A stretch of 41,248 nucleotides of DNA, taken from Planctomycetota bacterium (GTDB lineage: Bacteria; Planctomycetota; SZUA-567; H5-PLA8). The DNA lies in assembly GCA_016200135.1 (NCBI GenBank), contig JACQFI010000032.1, forward strand, positions 1-41,248, read 5' to 3'. The position numbers and the translations under genes were made by a program. This document shows, in pieces, positions 8,054-15,639 of the stretch; position 1 is the stretch's first letter, and every line of letters begins with the position of its first letter. Below the pieces are notes generated by a model that had not been told where the DNA came from, searched no databases, and worked only from the letters and a program-made list of their open reading frames with translations.

Positions 8054-9396
8054 GCGGAACGGCGCCCGCGCCGACCGAACCTGCCCCTACGCGCGCGGCG
8101 GTCCCGGAAGGGGACCCGCCGCTTACGCTCGTACAGCAACGCGGCATCCGCGTCTCCATCTGGGGCCAGGTGGTCGGATGCCTGGGCTACCTCTCGTTCA
8201 GCAATCAGACGCTCTTTCTTTACTTCACCAACATGCGCTTCAGCAGCGCCCAGACCGTGCTGCTGCTCACCCTGCCGGGCATCGTGCAGGCGGTCACGCT
8301 CTTGCCGTGCGCCTACATCGCCGACCGCCGCGGCAAGAAGAGCATGGGCGTCTGGGGCTGCGCGGTGATGGCCGGCGGATTCGGCGGGATCTCGCTCTCA
8401 GGCTTTCTGCAGGAAGGCTTCGCGGAACCCGCGATCGTCCTCGGCATCGTCGCATACGGCTTGGGCCAGGCGATGTTCAGCGCAAGCTGGTTCGCGCTGC
8501 TCAGCCCGCTCGTGCCCACGGCAATCCGCGGGCGCTACTTCGGCAAGATGCGGCTCTCGTGGCAGGTCGCGGGCATCGCGTTCGGCCTCGCGGCCAGTTC
8601 TTTCCTGGCCAAGGACTCGCCCACGCTCACGTTCCAGATCATTTTCATGCTCGTGACCCTCGGCATGACCGCGCGCGTGGTGCTCTACGGGTACATCCCC
8701 GAACTGGAGAAGCCCGAGCCCGGCGGCAAGGGCATCGTCGAGTCGGTGCTCGAGATCATGCGCGTGAACGGCTACGCCTCGTTCTGCTGCTACGTCTTCC
8801 TGATCACGCTCGTCACCTTCGCGTCGCCGAGTCTCTTCGCGCTCGTCGAGAAGAAGCACATGCAGTTCGGCGACAACGCGATCGGCTGGATGGGCAACCT
8901 CTACATGATCGGTTCGATGTTCGGGTTCATGGCCGGCGGCTGGATGGTGGACCGGCTCGGCACCAAGCCCGTCTTCCTGATCTGCCACTTCACGTACGCG
9001 ACGGTGCTCATTCTCTTTCTGGCGCGCAACGTGGTTCCCGTTCCGCCCGCGGTCTACCTCGCCGTCCTGAACGGCGTCTACGGGCTCGTCTGGGCCGCCT
9101 CCACCATCGCGGTCTCGACGGAGATGCTCGCGCTGATCCCGCCCGAGAACAAATCGCTCGCGACGGGCCTCTGCCAGACCCTGCTGATGGCCGGCCAGGC
9201 GCTGGCGGGTTTCTTCAGCGCCGGCGCGATCGACCTGGGCATCTTCAATAAAGGCTGGAAGTTCATGGGCCACGCCATGAGCGACTACGACGCGCAGATC
9301 CTGCTCAACTCCACTTTGGTCCTGGTGCTTGTCGTCGCGCTGGGCCTGGTGCCGTCCGTCATCCGCAAGGCGGAGTGGGTGCCGAAGGGCGATTGA
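8047..9396 (+). CDS. MFS transporter
   Basis: The 449-residue membrane protein shows about twelve hydrophobic segments and the cytoplasmic loop motif ADRRGKKSMG between helices 2 and 3, typical of the major facilitator superfamily; a second, weaker DRLGTK motif lies after helix 8. The first 30 residues are a Pro/Ala-rich cytoplasmic leader. The frame stays open far upstream inside the aldo/keto reductase gene, but the ATG at 8047, overlapping that gene's stop codon, is the sensible start; with no ribosome binding site it probably relies on translational coupling. The substrate is unknown; the sulfatase 27 bp downstream and the reductase upstream hint at sugars or sugar-like compounds. Confidence 0.88.
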   Translation: MVSGTAPAPTEPAPTRAAVPEGDPPLTLVQQRGIRVSIWGQVVGCLGYLSFSNQTLFLYFTNMRFSSAQTVLLLTLPGIVQAVTLLPCAYIADRRGKKSMGVWGCAVMAGGFGGISLSGFLQEGFAEPAIVLGIVAYGLGQAMFSASWFALLSPLVPTAIRGRYFGKMRLSWQVAGIAFGLAASSFLAKDSPTLTFQIIFMLVTLGMTARVVLYGYIPELEKPEPGGKGIVESVLEIMRVNGYASFCCYVFLITLVTFASPSLFALVEKKHMQFGDNAIGWMGNLYMIGSMFGFMAGGWMVDRLGTKPVFLICHFTYATVLILFLARNVVPVPPAVYLAVLNGVYGLVWAASTIAVSTEMLALIPPENKSLATGLCQTLLMAGQALAGFFSAGAIDLGIFNKGWKFMGHAMSDYDAQILLNSTLVLVLVVALGLVPSVIRKAEWVPKGD

Positions 9397-9423
9397 ACGG
9401 AAAACCGGAGCACCGCGAACGCC

Positions 9424-10767
9424 ATGTCTGGCGAAAAGCTCAATGTGGTCTTCGTGTTTGCCGACCAGTGGCGCTACCAGGCGCTGGGTTTTTCAGGCGA
9501 TCCCAATGCGAAGACGCCTTGCCTCGACCGGCTGGCCGCCGAAGGCATCCACTTCACGCACGCGCTCTCGGGCCATCCGGTCTGCTGTCCGGCCCGCGCG
9601 AGCCTGCTCACCGGCCAGCAGCCGCTCACCCACGGCGTCTTCCTGAACGACCTGCCGCTGCGGCCGAAAGGAACCACGTTAGGCGAGGCCTTCAAGCGCG
9701 CGGGCTACCGAACCGGCTACATCGGCAAATGGCACGTGGATGGGCAAGGGCGCTCGAATTACATCCCGCCCGAACGCCGCCTGGGGTTTGAATTCTGGCG
9801 CGCCCAGGAGTGCACGCACGACTACAACCGCAGCCCGTATTTCACCGAGACCGGCGAGGCGCGCGTCTGGGACGGCTACGACGCCGCAGCGCAGACGCGG
9901 GAGGCGCAGCGCTTCATGCGCGAACGCGCATCCGGCGATCCGTTCCTGCTCGTGCTCTCGTGGGGGCCGCCGCACAATCCGTACGAGACCGCGCCGCAGC
10001 GCTTTCGCGCGCTTCACGATCCGGCGCGGATTCAGTTGCGCCCGAACGTCCCGGCGGCGCTCGCGGAGACCGCGCGAAACGAGTTGGCCGGATACTACGC
10101 GCACGGCTCGGCGTTGGACGCGTACGTGGGCGAACTGCGCGGCACGCTGCGCGAATGCGGCATCGCGGACCGCACGCTCTTCGTCTTCTGGTCGGACCAC
10201 GGCGACATGCTGCATTCGCAAGGGCAGCGGCGCAAGCAGCGCCCGTGGGACGAATCCGTCCGGGTGCCGCTGCTGCTGGACTGTCCGGCGCTCTTTGGAC
10301 GGCAGGCGCGCGCCGTGGACGCGCTCATCGACACGCCCGACCTCGCCCCGACGCTGCTGGACCTCGCGGGCCTCGCCGTTCCGGACACGATGCAGGGCCG
10401 CAGCTATGCGCCGTACCTCTTGAAGGGCGCGCCCGCTCCCGCGGAGGCCGTGCTGCTCGGTTGCCCCTCGCCCTTCGGCGAATTCCTGCGCAAGGACGGC
10501 GCGAAGGAATACCGCGGCGTGCGGACGCGGCGGCACACCTACGTCAAGACGCACGACGGCGCCTGGCTGCTCTACGACAACGCCCGCGATCCCTACCAGA
10601 TGAACAATCTCGCCGGCCGGCTCGAAGCCGCCGGACTGCAAGCGGAGCTTGAACGCGCGCTGCAGGGCCTGCTCGACCGCGACGGCGACCGTTTCGAGCC
10701 CGGCCAAGCGTACATCGACCGTTGGGGCTACAAGCCGGATGCGAACGGCACGATGCCGTATGCGTAG
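9424..10767 (+). CDS. Sulfatase (formylglycine type), without signal peptide
   Basis: The 447-residue product belongs to the alkaline-phosphatase-like sulfatase family, hydrolysing sulfate esters. Seen: the N-terminal metal-binding strand (VVFVFADQWR, Asp14), the formylglycine motif C-x-P-x-R as CCPARASLLTG with Cys54 as the residue to be modified, YIGKWH (around residue 100), WGPPHNPY, and the C-terminal metal site FWSDHGDM (about 252-259). Most planctomycete sulfatases are exported, but this protein starts directly in the first beta strand, so it appears cytoplasmic. That fits import of the substrate by the MFS protein encoded 27 bp upstream. Related alkaline-phosphatase-superfamily hydrolases for phosphate or phosphonate esters are a less likely alternative because the CxPxR motif is complete. 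Confidence 0.9.
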   Translation: MSGEKLNVVFVFADQWRYQALGFSGDPNAKTPCLDRLAAEGIHFTHALSGHPVCCPARASLLTGQQPLTHGVFLNDLPLRPKGTTLGEAFKRAGYRTGYIGKWHVDGQGRSNYIPPERRLGFEFWRAQECTHDYNRSPYFTETGEARVWDGYDAAAQTREAQRFMRERASGDPFLLVLSWGPPHNPYETAPQRFRALHDPARIQLRPNVPAALAETARNELAGYYAHGSALDAYVGELRGTLRECGIADRTLFVFWSDHGDMLHSQGQRRKQRPWDESVRVPLLLDCPALFGRQARAVDALIDTPDLAPTLLDLAGLAVPDTMQGRSYAPYLLKGAPAPAEAVLLGCPSPFGEFLRKDGAKEYRGVRTRRHTYVKTHDGAWLLYDNARDPYQMNNLAGRLEAAGLQAELERALQGLLDRDGDRFEPGQAYIDRWGYKPDANGTMPYA

Positions 10768-10786
10768 CGGAAGGCATTGATGTAGT

Positions 10787-11299
10787 TCAGGGCGCGTCGT
10801 GGTCCTTGAGGAACTTCTGCGGGTCCATCCAATCGTGCAGGCCGTCCTGCCAACTTTTCAGACTGATGTATCCGTGGACCCAATTCCCCTCGTTGTATTC
10901 GCCGTGATGAAGCCCCACGTGAACGTGCGCGTGGTACCCGCCGTTGTCGACGGTGTGGCTCCGGCCGATGCTGGCGATCTTCTGTCCTCCTTCTACACGC
11001 TCGCCTGGCTTGACGTGCAGCATCGGCGACAGATGCGCGTACAGTGAGCAAAACGGCTCGCCCTTGGCGTCCTTGTGTTCGATAACCACGATGAAGCCCC
11101 AGCTAAAAATGTGTTGAACGCTGCGCACCACGCCCGGCGCGACCGCCACCACCGTGCGCAGTTCCTTGTTCCAACCGGCGTCGTCTCCGATGTGAACGGA
11201 GCCCACGAAGGCCGTGAAATCCTTGGTGACCGAAAAGCCGTAACTGGTCCGGCCCGGGTCGTAGTAATCGCGCACGGGCGTCACCCATTTGCCGGCCAT
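10787..11299 (-). CDS. M23 (LytM-type) metallopeptidase, possibly the C-terminal part of a split protein
   Basis: A 170-residue peptidase domain with the M23 zinc motifs: the H..D site at HIGDD (His36), a catalytic-type YAHLS (His89) and H-x-H in HAHVHVGL (about 125-127). M23 enzymes cut peptide cross-links of peptidoglycan outside the membrane, yet this frame has no signal peptide. It starts at an ATG inside the 3' end of the upstream HEAT gene (19-nt overlap, -1 frame), and that gene does have a signal peptide. Either the two are translationally coupled, or a one-base change has split a single secreted HEAT-M23 protein; one extra C in the CCC run at 11299-11301 would join the frames. Confidence 0.85.
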   Translation of the reverse strand: MAGKWVTPVRDYYDPGRTSYGFSVTKDFTAFVGSVHIGDDAGWNKELRTVVAVAPGVVRSVQHIFSWGFIVVIEHKDAKGEPFCSLYAHLSPMLHVKPGERVEGGQKIASIGRSHTVDNGGYHAHVHVGLHHGEYNEGNWVHGYISLKSWQDGLHDWMDPQKFLKDHDAP

Positions 11300-12192
11300 G
11301 GGTGCAGGTCATTCTCCGCTTCCAGCGCCTTGTTCAGCGCGGCCAGATCGTCCGCGCACCCGTTCCAGGTGAAGTATTCTGCCGCGATCTCGCGCAGGTC
11401 CGAATTTTTATCCTCCAGCAGCGCCCGAACCTTGGCGCGCGGTTCTTCGCCATCGGCCAACTGAGCGATCAAGCCCACCACCGCGCTTCGCCGTATAAAG
11501 GACCGGTCGTCGTTCAGCAGGCGCAGAGTTGCGGGCGTGAGAGCGGGCGAAAGATAATGCGAGAGCCGCGTCGCCGCCGCGGCCCATCCTGCTTCATCGT
11601 CCAGCAGGCGTTTGATGCGCTTCAGGGACGCATCGGGATGATACTTGTCGGCGAGTTCGAAGACCATCTCGGCGAGGCTGAGGTCGTCGCCGTCCGCAAA
11701 CGGCAGTATCTTCTCCGCCAACTCCATCTCAGGGACGTTCCGGGCCAGAGCTTTAAAGGCCGCCGCGCGAACTTCGCGATCTTCTTCTTGAAGCGCCTTC
11801 AAGGCCGGCGCAAGCGCCTGCGGGCTCCATCCATATTGCAGTCCAACCAATGCCGCGACGCGCACCCGAGCATCGTCTTTAGCGAGGCATTCAAGGAGCT
11901 TGGGCGTCGCAGCCTCGCGCAGGACGGCAAGTTCTTTCAAATGGGTGAGGATGTCCTTGCTCACTTCCAGATCAGCCACGATTTTCGAGACGGCCTGATC
12001 CACCTGCCCGCGCGTGCGCCTGAAGAGGATGTCCTCCGGCTTGACCGTCGCTTTTGTTTGATTGGTGAAAGTTGCGGTGACGGGATTCGTGGAGCCGTCG
12101 CTAAGGCCGACGCTGCCATCCTTGAGAAACACCCACTCCTCAGCGCAATGCGCCCACGGGAGGACAAGTAGCATGCCGATCCAGCAGCGCAT
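11281..12192 (-). CDS. Secreted HEAT-repeat protein, frame-overlapping with M23 peptidase
   Basis: A 303-residue protein with a signal peptide (MRCWIGMLLVLPWAHCAEE), a short beta-rich stretch, then from about residue 85 a series of alpha-helical HEAT-like repeats such as VREAATPKLLECLAKDDARVRVAALVG (split here: REAATPKLLECLA, then DDARVRVAALVG), DREVRAAAFKALARN, RSFIRRSAVVGLIAQL and NSDLREIAAEYFTW. HEAT repeats are usually protein-binding scaffolds. AAGGA lies 7 nt ahead of the ATG. The C-terminus reads HPWPANG and stops within the start of the peptidase frame. A role in presenting or controlling the peptidase is inferred from the overlap. Confidence 0.75.
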   Translation of the reverse strand: MRCWIGMLLVLPWAHCAEEWVFLKDGSVGLSDGSTNPVTATFTNQTKATVKPEDILFRRTRGQVDQAVSKIVADLEVSKDILTHLKELAVLREAATPKLLECLAKDDARVRVAALVGLQYGWSPQALAPALKALQEEDREVRAAAFKALARNVPEMELAEKILPFADGDDLSLAEMVFELADKYHPDASLKRIKRLLDDEAGWAAAATRLSHYLSPALTPATLRLLNDDRSFIRRSAVVGLIAQLADGEEPRAKVRALLEDKNSDLREIAAEYFTWNGCADDLAALNKALEAENDLHPWPANG

Positions 12193-12292
12193 TCGATATC
12201 CTTAATGGTTTTATCAGAGGATGGTCCATTTCCTTTCATGCCGCTACATTCGCGCCAACGCACCTTGCGCCGTCCTTTCGGAACGCCCCCGG

Positions 12293-12321
12293 TTGACGGC
12301 GCGCTTGGTTATTTCTAGACT
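12293..12321 (+). promoter_or_regulatory. Sigma70-like promoter for ispG
   Basis: TTGACG (12293-12298), a 17-bp spacer, then TAGACT (12316-12321). It lies about 70 bp upstream of the ispG start in the gap between divergent genes. Boxes match consensus at 5/6 and 4/6. Confidence 0.5.
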
Positions 12322-12389
12322 GTGTTTGGCCTTTTACCGATGCTTAGTGGGTAGAATTCAGCCTGCGTGCACTCAGCGAGGATCAACGC

Positions 12390-13634
12390 ATGTCCGGTGT
12401 CCAGCGGCGTAAGACGGTTGGCGTGATGGTGGGCAACGTGCTTGTCGGAGGCGGCGCGCCGGTGCGCGTGCAGTCGATGACCAACACCGACACCGCCGAC
12501 GCCGTCGGCACGGCCAAGCAGTGTATCCAGCTCGCCGAAGCCGGCAGCGAACTCGTGCGCATCACCGTCAACATGCCCGAAGCCGCCGAAAAGGTGGAAG
12601 AGATCAAGAAGCGGATGCTCGGCGCGGGCATCACCGCCCCGCTGATCGGCGACTTCCACTACAACGGCCACAAGCTGCTCACCGAGTTCCCCGGCTGCGC
12701 GAAGGCGCTCGACAAATACCGCATCAACCCCGGGAACGTCGGCCGCGGCAAGCGCCGCGACGAACAGTTCTCCACGATCTGCAAGATCGCCGTCGACAAC
12801 AACAAGCCCGTGCGCATCGGCGTCAACGCGGGCTCGCTCAACCAGGATCTGCTCGTCGAGAAGATGGACGAGAACACCACGAAGAACCTGGGCAAGGAAC
12901 CCGAGGACATCCTCAACGAGTGCATGATCCTCTCCGCGCTGCAATCGACGGAACTCGCGCTCGAGTGCGGCCTGCGCAAGGACCAGGTCATCATCTCCTG
13001 CAAGATCTCCAAGCCCACCGACCTGATCAAGCTCTACCGCGAACTCTGCACCAAGACCGACCAGCCGCTGCATCTGGGCCTCACCGAGGCCGGCATGGGC
13101 GCGAAAGGTCTCGTCTGGTCCGCCGCGAGCATGGGCGTGCTGCTGCACGACGGCATCGGCGACACGATTCGCGTGAGCCTGACGCCCAAGCCCGGCGGCG
13201 ACCGCCGCGAGGAAGTCTACGCCGCGTGCGAACTGCTCCAGGCGCTCGGCATCCGCAGCTTCGCGCCGAGCGTCACCGCGTGCCCCGGCTGCGGCCGGAC
13301 CACCAGCACGACCTTCCAGGAATTGGCGGAGAACGTGCAGGGCTACCTGCGCGACAAGATGCCCGAATGGCGCGCGCAGTTCGAAGGCGTAGAGGAACTG
13401 AAGCTGGCCGTGATGGGGTGCGTGGTCAACGGTCCCGGCGAGAGCAAGGCCGCGAACATCGGCATCAGCCTGCCGGGCTCCGGCGAGGCCCCGCACTGCC
13501 CGGTGTACGTCGACGGCAAGAACTTCGCGACGCTCAACGGCACCCCCGACGAGATCGGCAAGAAGTTCATCCGGATCCTTGAAGACTACGTCGCGACAAA
13601 GTACGCGAGGAAAGAGCCGGTCGCGGCGAAGTGA
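12390..13634 (+). CDS. ispG: 4-hydroxy-3-methylbut-2-en-1-yl diphosphate synthase (IspG/GcpE)
   Basis: The 414-residue enzyme converts methylerythritol cyclodiphosphate to HMBPP, the penultimate step of the MEP isoprenoid pathway, using a 4Fe-4S cluster. Seen: the N-terminal TIM-barrel start [11 protein letters not shown], the GDFHYNGH and YRINPGNVG segments, and the C-terminal cluster ligands CPGCGRT (about residue 297) and GCVVNGPGE (about 343). It is a single-module bacterial form, without the extra middle domain of plant and some bacterial types. It is transcribed away from the HEAT gene, with a candidate promoter at 12293-12321, and is followed 20 bp after its stop by an inverted-repeat element. 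A polyprenyl diphosphate synthase gene, in the same overall pathway, lies 6 kb downstream. Confidence 0.97.
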   Translation: MSGVQRRKTVGVMVGNVLVGGGAPVRVQSMTNTDTADAVGTAKQCIQLAEAGSELVRITVNMPEAAEKVEEIKKRMLGAGITAPLIGDFHYNGHKLLTEFPGCAKALDKYRINPGNVGRGKRRDEQFSTICKIAVDNNKPVRIGVNAGSLNQDLLVEKMDENTTKNLGKEPEDILNECMILSALQSTELALECGLRKDQVIISCKISKPTDLIKLYRELCTKTDQPLHLGLTEAGMGAKGLVWSAASMGVLLHDGIGDTIRVSLTPKPGGDRREEVYAACELLQALGIRSFAPSVTACPGCGRTTSTTFQELAENVQGYLRDKMPEWRAQFEGVEELKLAVMGCVVNGPGESKAANIGISLPGSGEAPHCPVYVDGKNFATLNGTPDEIGKKFIRILEDYVATKYARKEPVAAK

Positions 13635-13653
13635 ACGGCGGCTCACGCGAACA

Positions 13654-14167
13654 GCATCTCGCGCAAAGACGCTAAGGCGCAAAGAACGGCACGGAATCAA
13701 TCCTCCAATTTTGCCGCGGTCCGAACAGGTCATGTGCCGCCACGCTTTGACCCAAGGCCTCCCGCGCCGCGGAGCGGCGCTTGATGGTAGCCGTGGGTTT
13801 TAACCCACGGAATGAAGGCAAGAAAAGAGCCCCGTCGCGTAGCGACGGTTGAGCGGGGTTCAGGGCGTCGCTCCGCGACGCCGACACGAGGGGCGCTGAG
13901 CAAACCGTGGGTTGAAACCCACGGCTACCATCACGGTGTCGCTCCGCGACACAACGGGAAACGCGCCCGTTCAAATTGGATTAAGAAGGCCCAACAAAAT
14001 GCTCTTGGCTCATAGCTCCCGGCAGCACGAGAATCCTGGAGGTCAAAATGGACTTATGCCTCGAGCCGAGGGCTGCGAGCCATTTTGTTAGACGTCCTGA
14101 GTACCGTGTAATGGATTTAGAAGCCGTTTTGCCGTTCTTTGCGCCTTAGCGTCTCTGCGCGAGATAC
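13654..14167 (+). repeat. 514-bp intergenic element with 37-bp terminal inverted repeats
   Basis: The left arm (13654-13690) starts GCATCTCGCGCAAAGACGCT, and the right arm (14131-14167) is its reverse complement with 35 of 37 matches. The left arm recurs with 36 of 37 matches at 31798-31834. The arms begin 20 bp after the ispG stop and end 8 bp before the stop of the convergent gene. Inside are the palindromic cluster 13785-13952 and another inverted pair near 13990-14000 and 14082-14092 (CAACAAAATG / CATTTTGTTA). No transposase or coding sequence is seen in this 540-bp gap. Confidence 0.85.
13785..13952 (+). repeat. REP/BIME-like cluster of palindromes
   Basis: Two self-complementary 26-nt units in opposite orientation: 13785-13810, TGGTAG then CCGTGGGTTTTAACCCACGG, and 13905-13930, its reverse complement with 25 of 26 matches. 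Between and beyond them are three perfect hairpins: CCGTCGC-GTA-GCGACGG (13832-13848), GGCGTCGC-TCC-GCGACGCC (13864-13882) and GTGTCGC-TCC-GCGACAC (13936-13952). The layout is like REP doublets mobilised by RAYT transposases, but no such transposase is in the window. Confidence 0.8.
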
Positions 14168-14174
14168 GGCGAGG

Positions 14175-14681
14175 CTACTCTTCGAGGTTCAGCTTTTTGC
14201 GGATGTCGTCCCACGGCGCGCTGTAGGGCTTGACCTCCAGCTCCGTGGCGGTTTCGATCTGCCGCGCCAGGGCGCGCTGCGGCGGCTTCGAGAAGGCCAC
14301 GCAGAGCAGGCCGCCAAGTTTCTCGAAGGCCATCGCTTCGTGCTGGCGGCAGAACTCCGGGTCCAGCAGCGCCACGGTTTCCTGGGCTGCGGGGAAGAAG
14401 CGCAGGTAGATGCGCGGAAGATGCGTCTGCTTGCGCAGCGCCTCGACCAGGTCGCTCTCCACCAGACTGTACTCGTCGCGCAGGATCCGCCCCAGCGGCT
14501 GGAAGGTCTTGCGCTGCAGGGCGAGCGCCTCTTCGAGCTGCTTGGCGGTGATCTTCTTGGCGATGACGAGCAGCCGCCCGAGGGGCAGGTTGTCGTTGCG
14601 CCCGCGGGAGGTGGACGTGCCGGCCTCGGCACCGCTTTCGGGTGAGGGCCGGACGGGGGAGAAACGCCTTGGGGACGGCAT
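14175..14681 (-). CDS. Stand-alone GspE N-terminal / MshEN-like domain protein
   Basis: A 168-residue protein that is almost entirely one type II secretion/type IV pilus ATPase N-terminal domain, with no ATPase attached. Two MshEN half-motifs are visible: PLGRLLVIAKKITAKQLEEA (from residue 33) and PLGRILRDEYSLVESDLVEA (from 62). They are followed by the usual LLDPEFCRQHEAMAFEK and LLCVAFSKP segments. In MshEN proteins that bind cyclic-di-GMP each half-motif starts R-L-G and has a Gly near position 9; here both Arg are Pro and the Gly are absent, so nucleotide binding is doubtful. The first 30 residues are Pro/Ser-rich. It is convergent with ispG, and no secretion genes are nearby. Confidence 0.7.
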   Translation of the reverse strand: MPSPRRFSPVRPSPESGAEAGTSTSRGRNDNLPLGRLLVIAKKITAKQLEEALALQRKTFQPLGRILRDEYSLVESDLVEALRKQTHLPRIYLRFFPAAQETVALLDPEFCRQHEAMAFEKLGGLLCVAFSKPPQRALARQIETATELEVKPYSAPWDDIRKKLNLEE

Positions 14682-14814
14682 ACAATGGTTCGCTTACCAC
14701 CTCTCGGCGCGGAATCAAGCCCTTTCGTACCTTTGATGTGCAACCCTATAAACGCTATTCCGGCTACGCCTGCTGAAAGCCCCCGCTTCACCTCTGGCCC
14801 GGCATGTCGGCATT

Positions 14815-14838
14815 CGTGGCTCCGCCGTCCCGGCGGAG
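14815..14838 (-). repeat. Inverted dispersed copy of the 24-nt hairpin core
   Basis: On the minus strand this is identical to the core at 2911-2934, 2945-2968 and 6917-6940. It sits in the 346-bp gap between the MshEN-like gene and the MntR-like gene, otherwise empty apart from the promoter and operator near 14953-15011. Confidence 0.85.
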
Positions 14839-14952
14839 GTCTTGGGGCGTCCCGGTGCCGCAAGGGATCGCGCAAAAAAAATGCCGGTAGTGCCGGCGCG
14901 GGACGCCGATACCACTTGGAGGGCTGTCCGCCTGCCCATTTCTAAAGACCGC

Positions 14953-14980
14953 TTGACAACCGCCGGCCTGCCGCTAAAAG
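14953..14980 (+). promoter_or_regulatory. Promoter of the MntR-like gene
   Basis: A consensus -35 TTGACA (14953-14958), 16-bp spacer and TAAAAG -10 (14975-14980). It is immediately followed by a TTAG/CTAA-rich operator-like stretch, so a bound repressor would block it. Confidence 0.5.
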
Positions 14981-15011
14981 TTAGACGAGGCTAAGTTAGC
15001 CGCGAGAAACT
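14981..15011 (+). promoter_or_regulatory. Candidate DtxR/MntR-family operator upstream of the regulator
   Basis: Positions 14981-14999 match the classic DtxR/IdeR box (TTAGGTTAGGCTAACCTAA, from memory) at 13 of 19 bases. Overlapping it, 14994-15011 has AGTTAGCC-N5-AAACT, which recurs at 15590-15607 in front of the NRAMP gene. Both touch or follow the promoter, suggesting autoregulation. Confidence 0.45.
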
Positions 15012-15027
15012 TTTTCGAGGCGTCTGC

Positions 15028-15567
15028 ATGCGCGGTGCGAACGGCCAAGGCGGCGTGAACGGAAACCTCGCCCCGCGGGCGTCCTCCGGGCGCGCGCTTT
15101 CAGCGAACATGGAAGACTACCTGGAAGCGATCTTCCGCATCTCCGGCCGCGGCGGCGCCGCGCGCGTCTCCCAGATCGCCGACGCCCTGGGCGTCAAGCG
15201 CCCCAGCGTCTCCAAGGCGCTCAAGCGCCTGCAGCGCCAGGGCCTGATCCGGCATAGCCCGTACGGCGGCGTGGGCATGACGGCGCGCGGCCGCAAGCTC
15301 GCCGACCAGCAGGTGCGCATCCACCGCGTGCTGACGCGCTTCCTTTCCGAGGTGCTGCACCTGCCCGAGGCTCTGGCCGAACACGACGCCTGTCTGATGG
15401 AACACGCCATCAGCCACGAGACCGTCGAGCGGCTGGTGGAGTTCATCGACCATCTGGAAGTGGGCGGCGCGCGGGCCGCCGTACGGGCCTTCGGCGCCAA
15501 GGCGCGCCGCCGCGCCGCGCCGGAAGCGCCCCGCGCCGCGCGCAGGTCCTGGCAGAGCCGGGTTTGA
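15028..15567 (+). CDS. Metal-dependent transcriptional regulator, DtxR/MntR family
   Basis: A 179-residue repressor. After a 25-residue Gly/Ala-rich leader it has the family start LSANMEDYLEAIFRI, a winged helix-turn-helix (VSQIADALGVKRPSVSKALKRL, positions about 48-70; shown as VSQIADALGV then RPSVSKALKRL), and the metal-binding dimerisation helices with the family-typical AEHDACLMEHAIS. In family members, Mn(II) or Fe(II) binding drives DNA binding. The last 35 residues are Ala/Arg-rich, and there is no SH3-like third domain, so it is closer to MntR than to DtxR. GAGG lies 7 nt before the ATG. The NRAMP transporter gene follows after 72 bp, and a shared candidate operator precedes both. Confidence 0.88.
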   Translation: MRGANGQGGVNGNLAPRASSGRALSANMEDYLEAIFRISGRGGAARVSQIADALGVKRPSVSKALKRLQRQGLIRHSPYGGVGMTARGRKLADQQVRIHRVLTRFLSEVLHLPEALAEHDACLMEHAISHETVERLVEFIDHLEVGGARAAVRAFGAKARRRAAPEAPRAARRSWQSRV

Positions 15568-15589
15568 CCGTCTGTTTTTTGGCGTTTTG

Positions 15590-15607
15590 AGTTAGCCTTG
15601 GCAAACT
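15590..15607 (+). promoter_or_regulatory. Candidate MntR operator in front of the NRAMP gene
   Basis: Near-perfect palindrome AGTTAGCC-TT-GGCAAACT (one mismatch), located 33 bp before the GTG start. It matches 14 of 18 positions of the site at 14994-15011 upstream of the regulator and resembles Bacillus MntR boxes (GCCTT..GG.AAACT, from memory). Confidence 0.5.
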
Positions 15608-15639
15608 CTTAAACGCCGGACGCACTTGAGGAGCCTCTC

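Noticed and set aside
11281..11299. Programmed -1 frameshift site between HEAT and M23 frames
   Set aside because: No X-XXY-YYZ slippery heptamer is present in the overlap, so this was left as only one of several options.
12315..13733. Long open frame antisense to ispG
   Set aside because: Shadow of a high-GC gene: Leu/Ala/Asp/His-rich, no domain, no start signal. The sense frame is clearly IspG.
13654..14167. Insertion sequence
   Set aside because: Terminal inverted repeats are present but there is no transposase, no intact frame and no clear target duplication; kept as a non-coding element.
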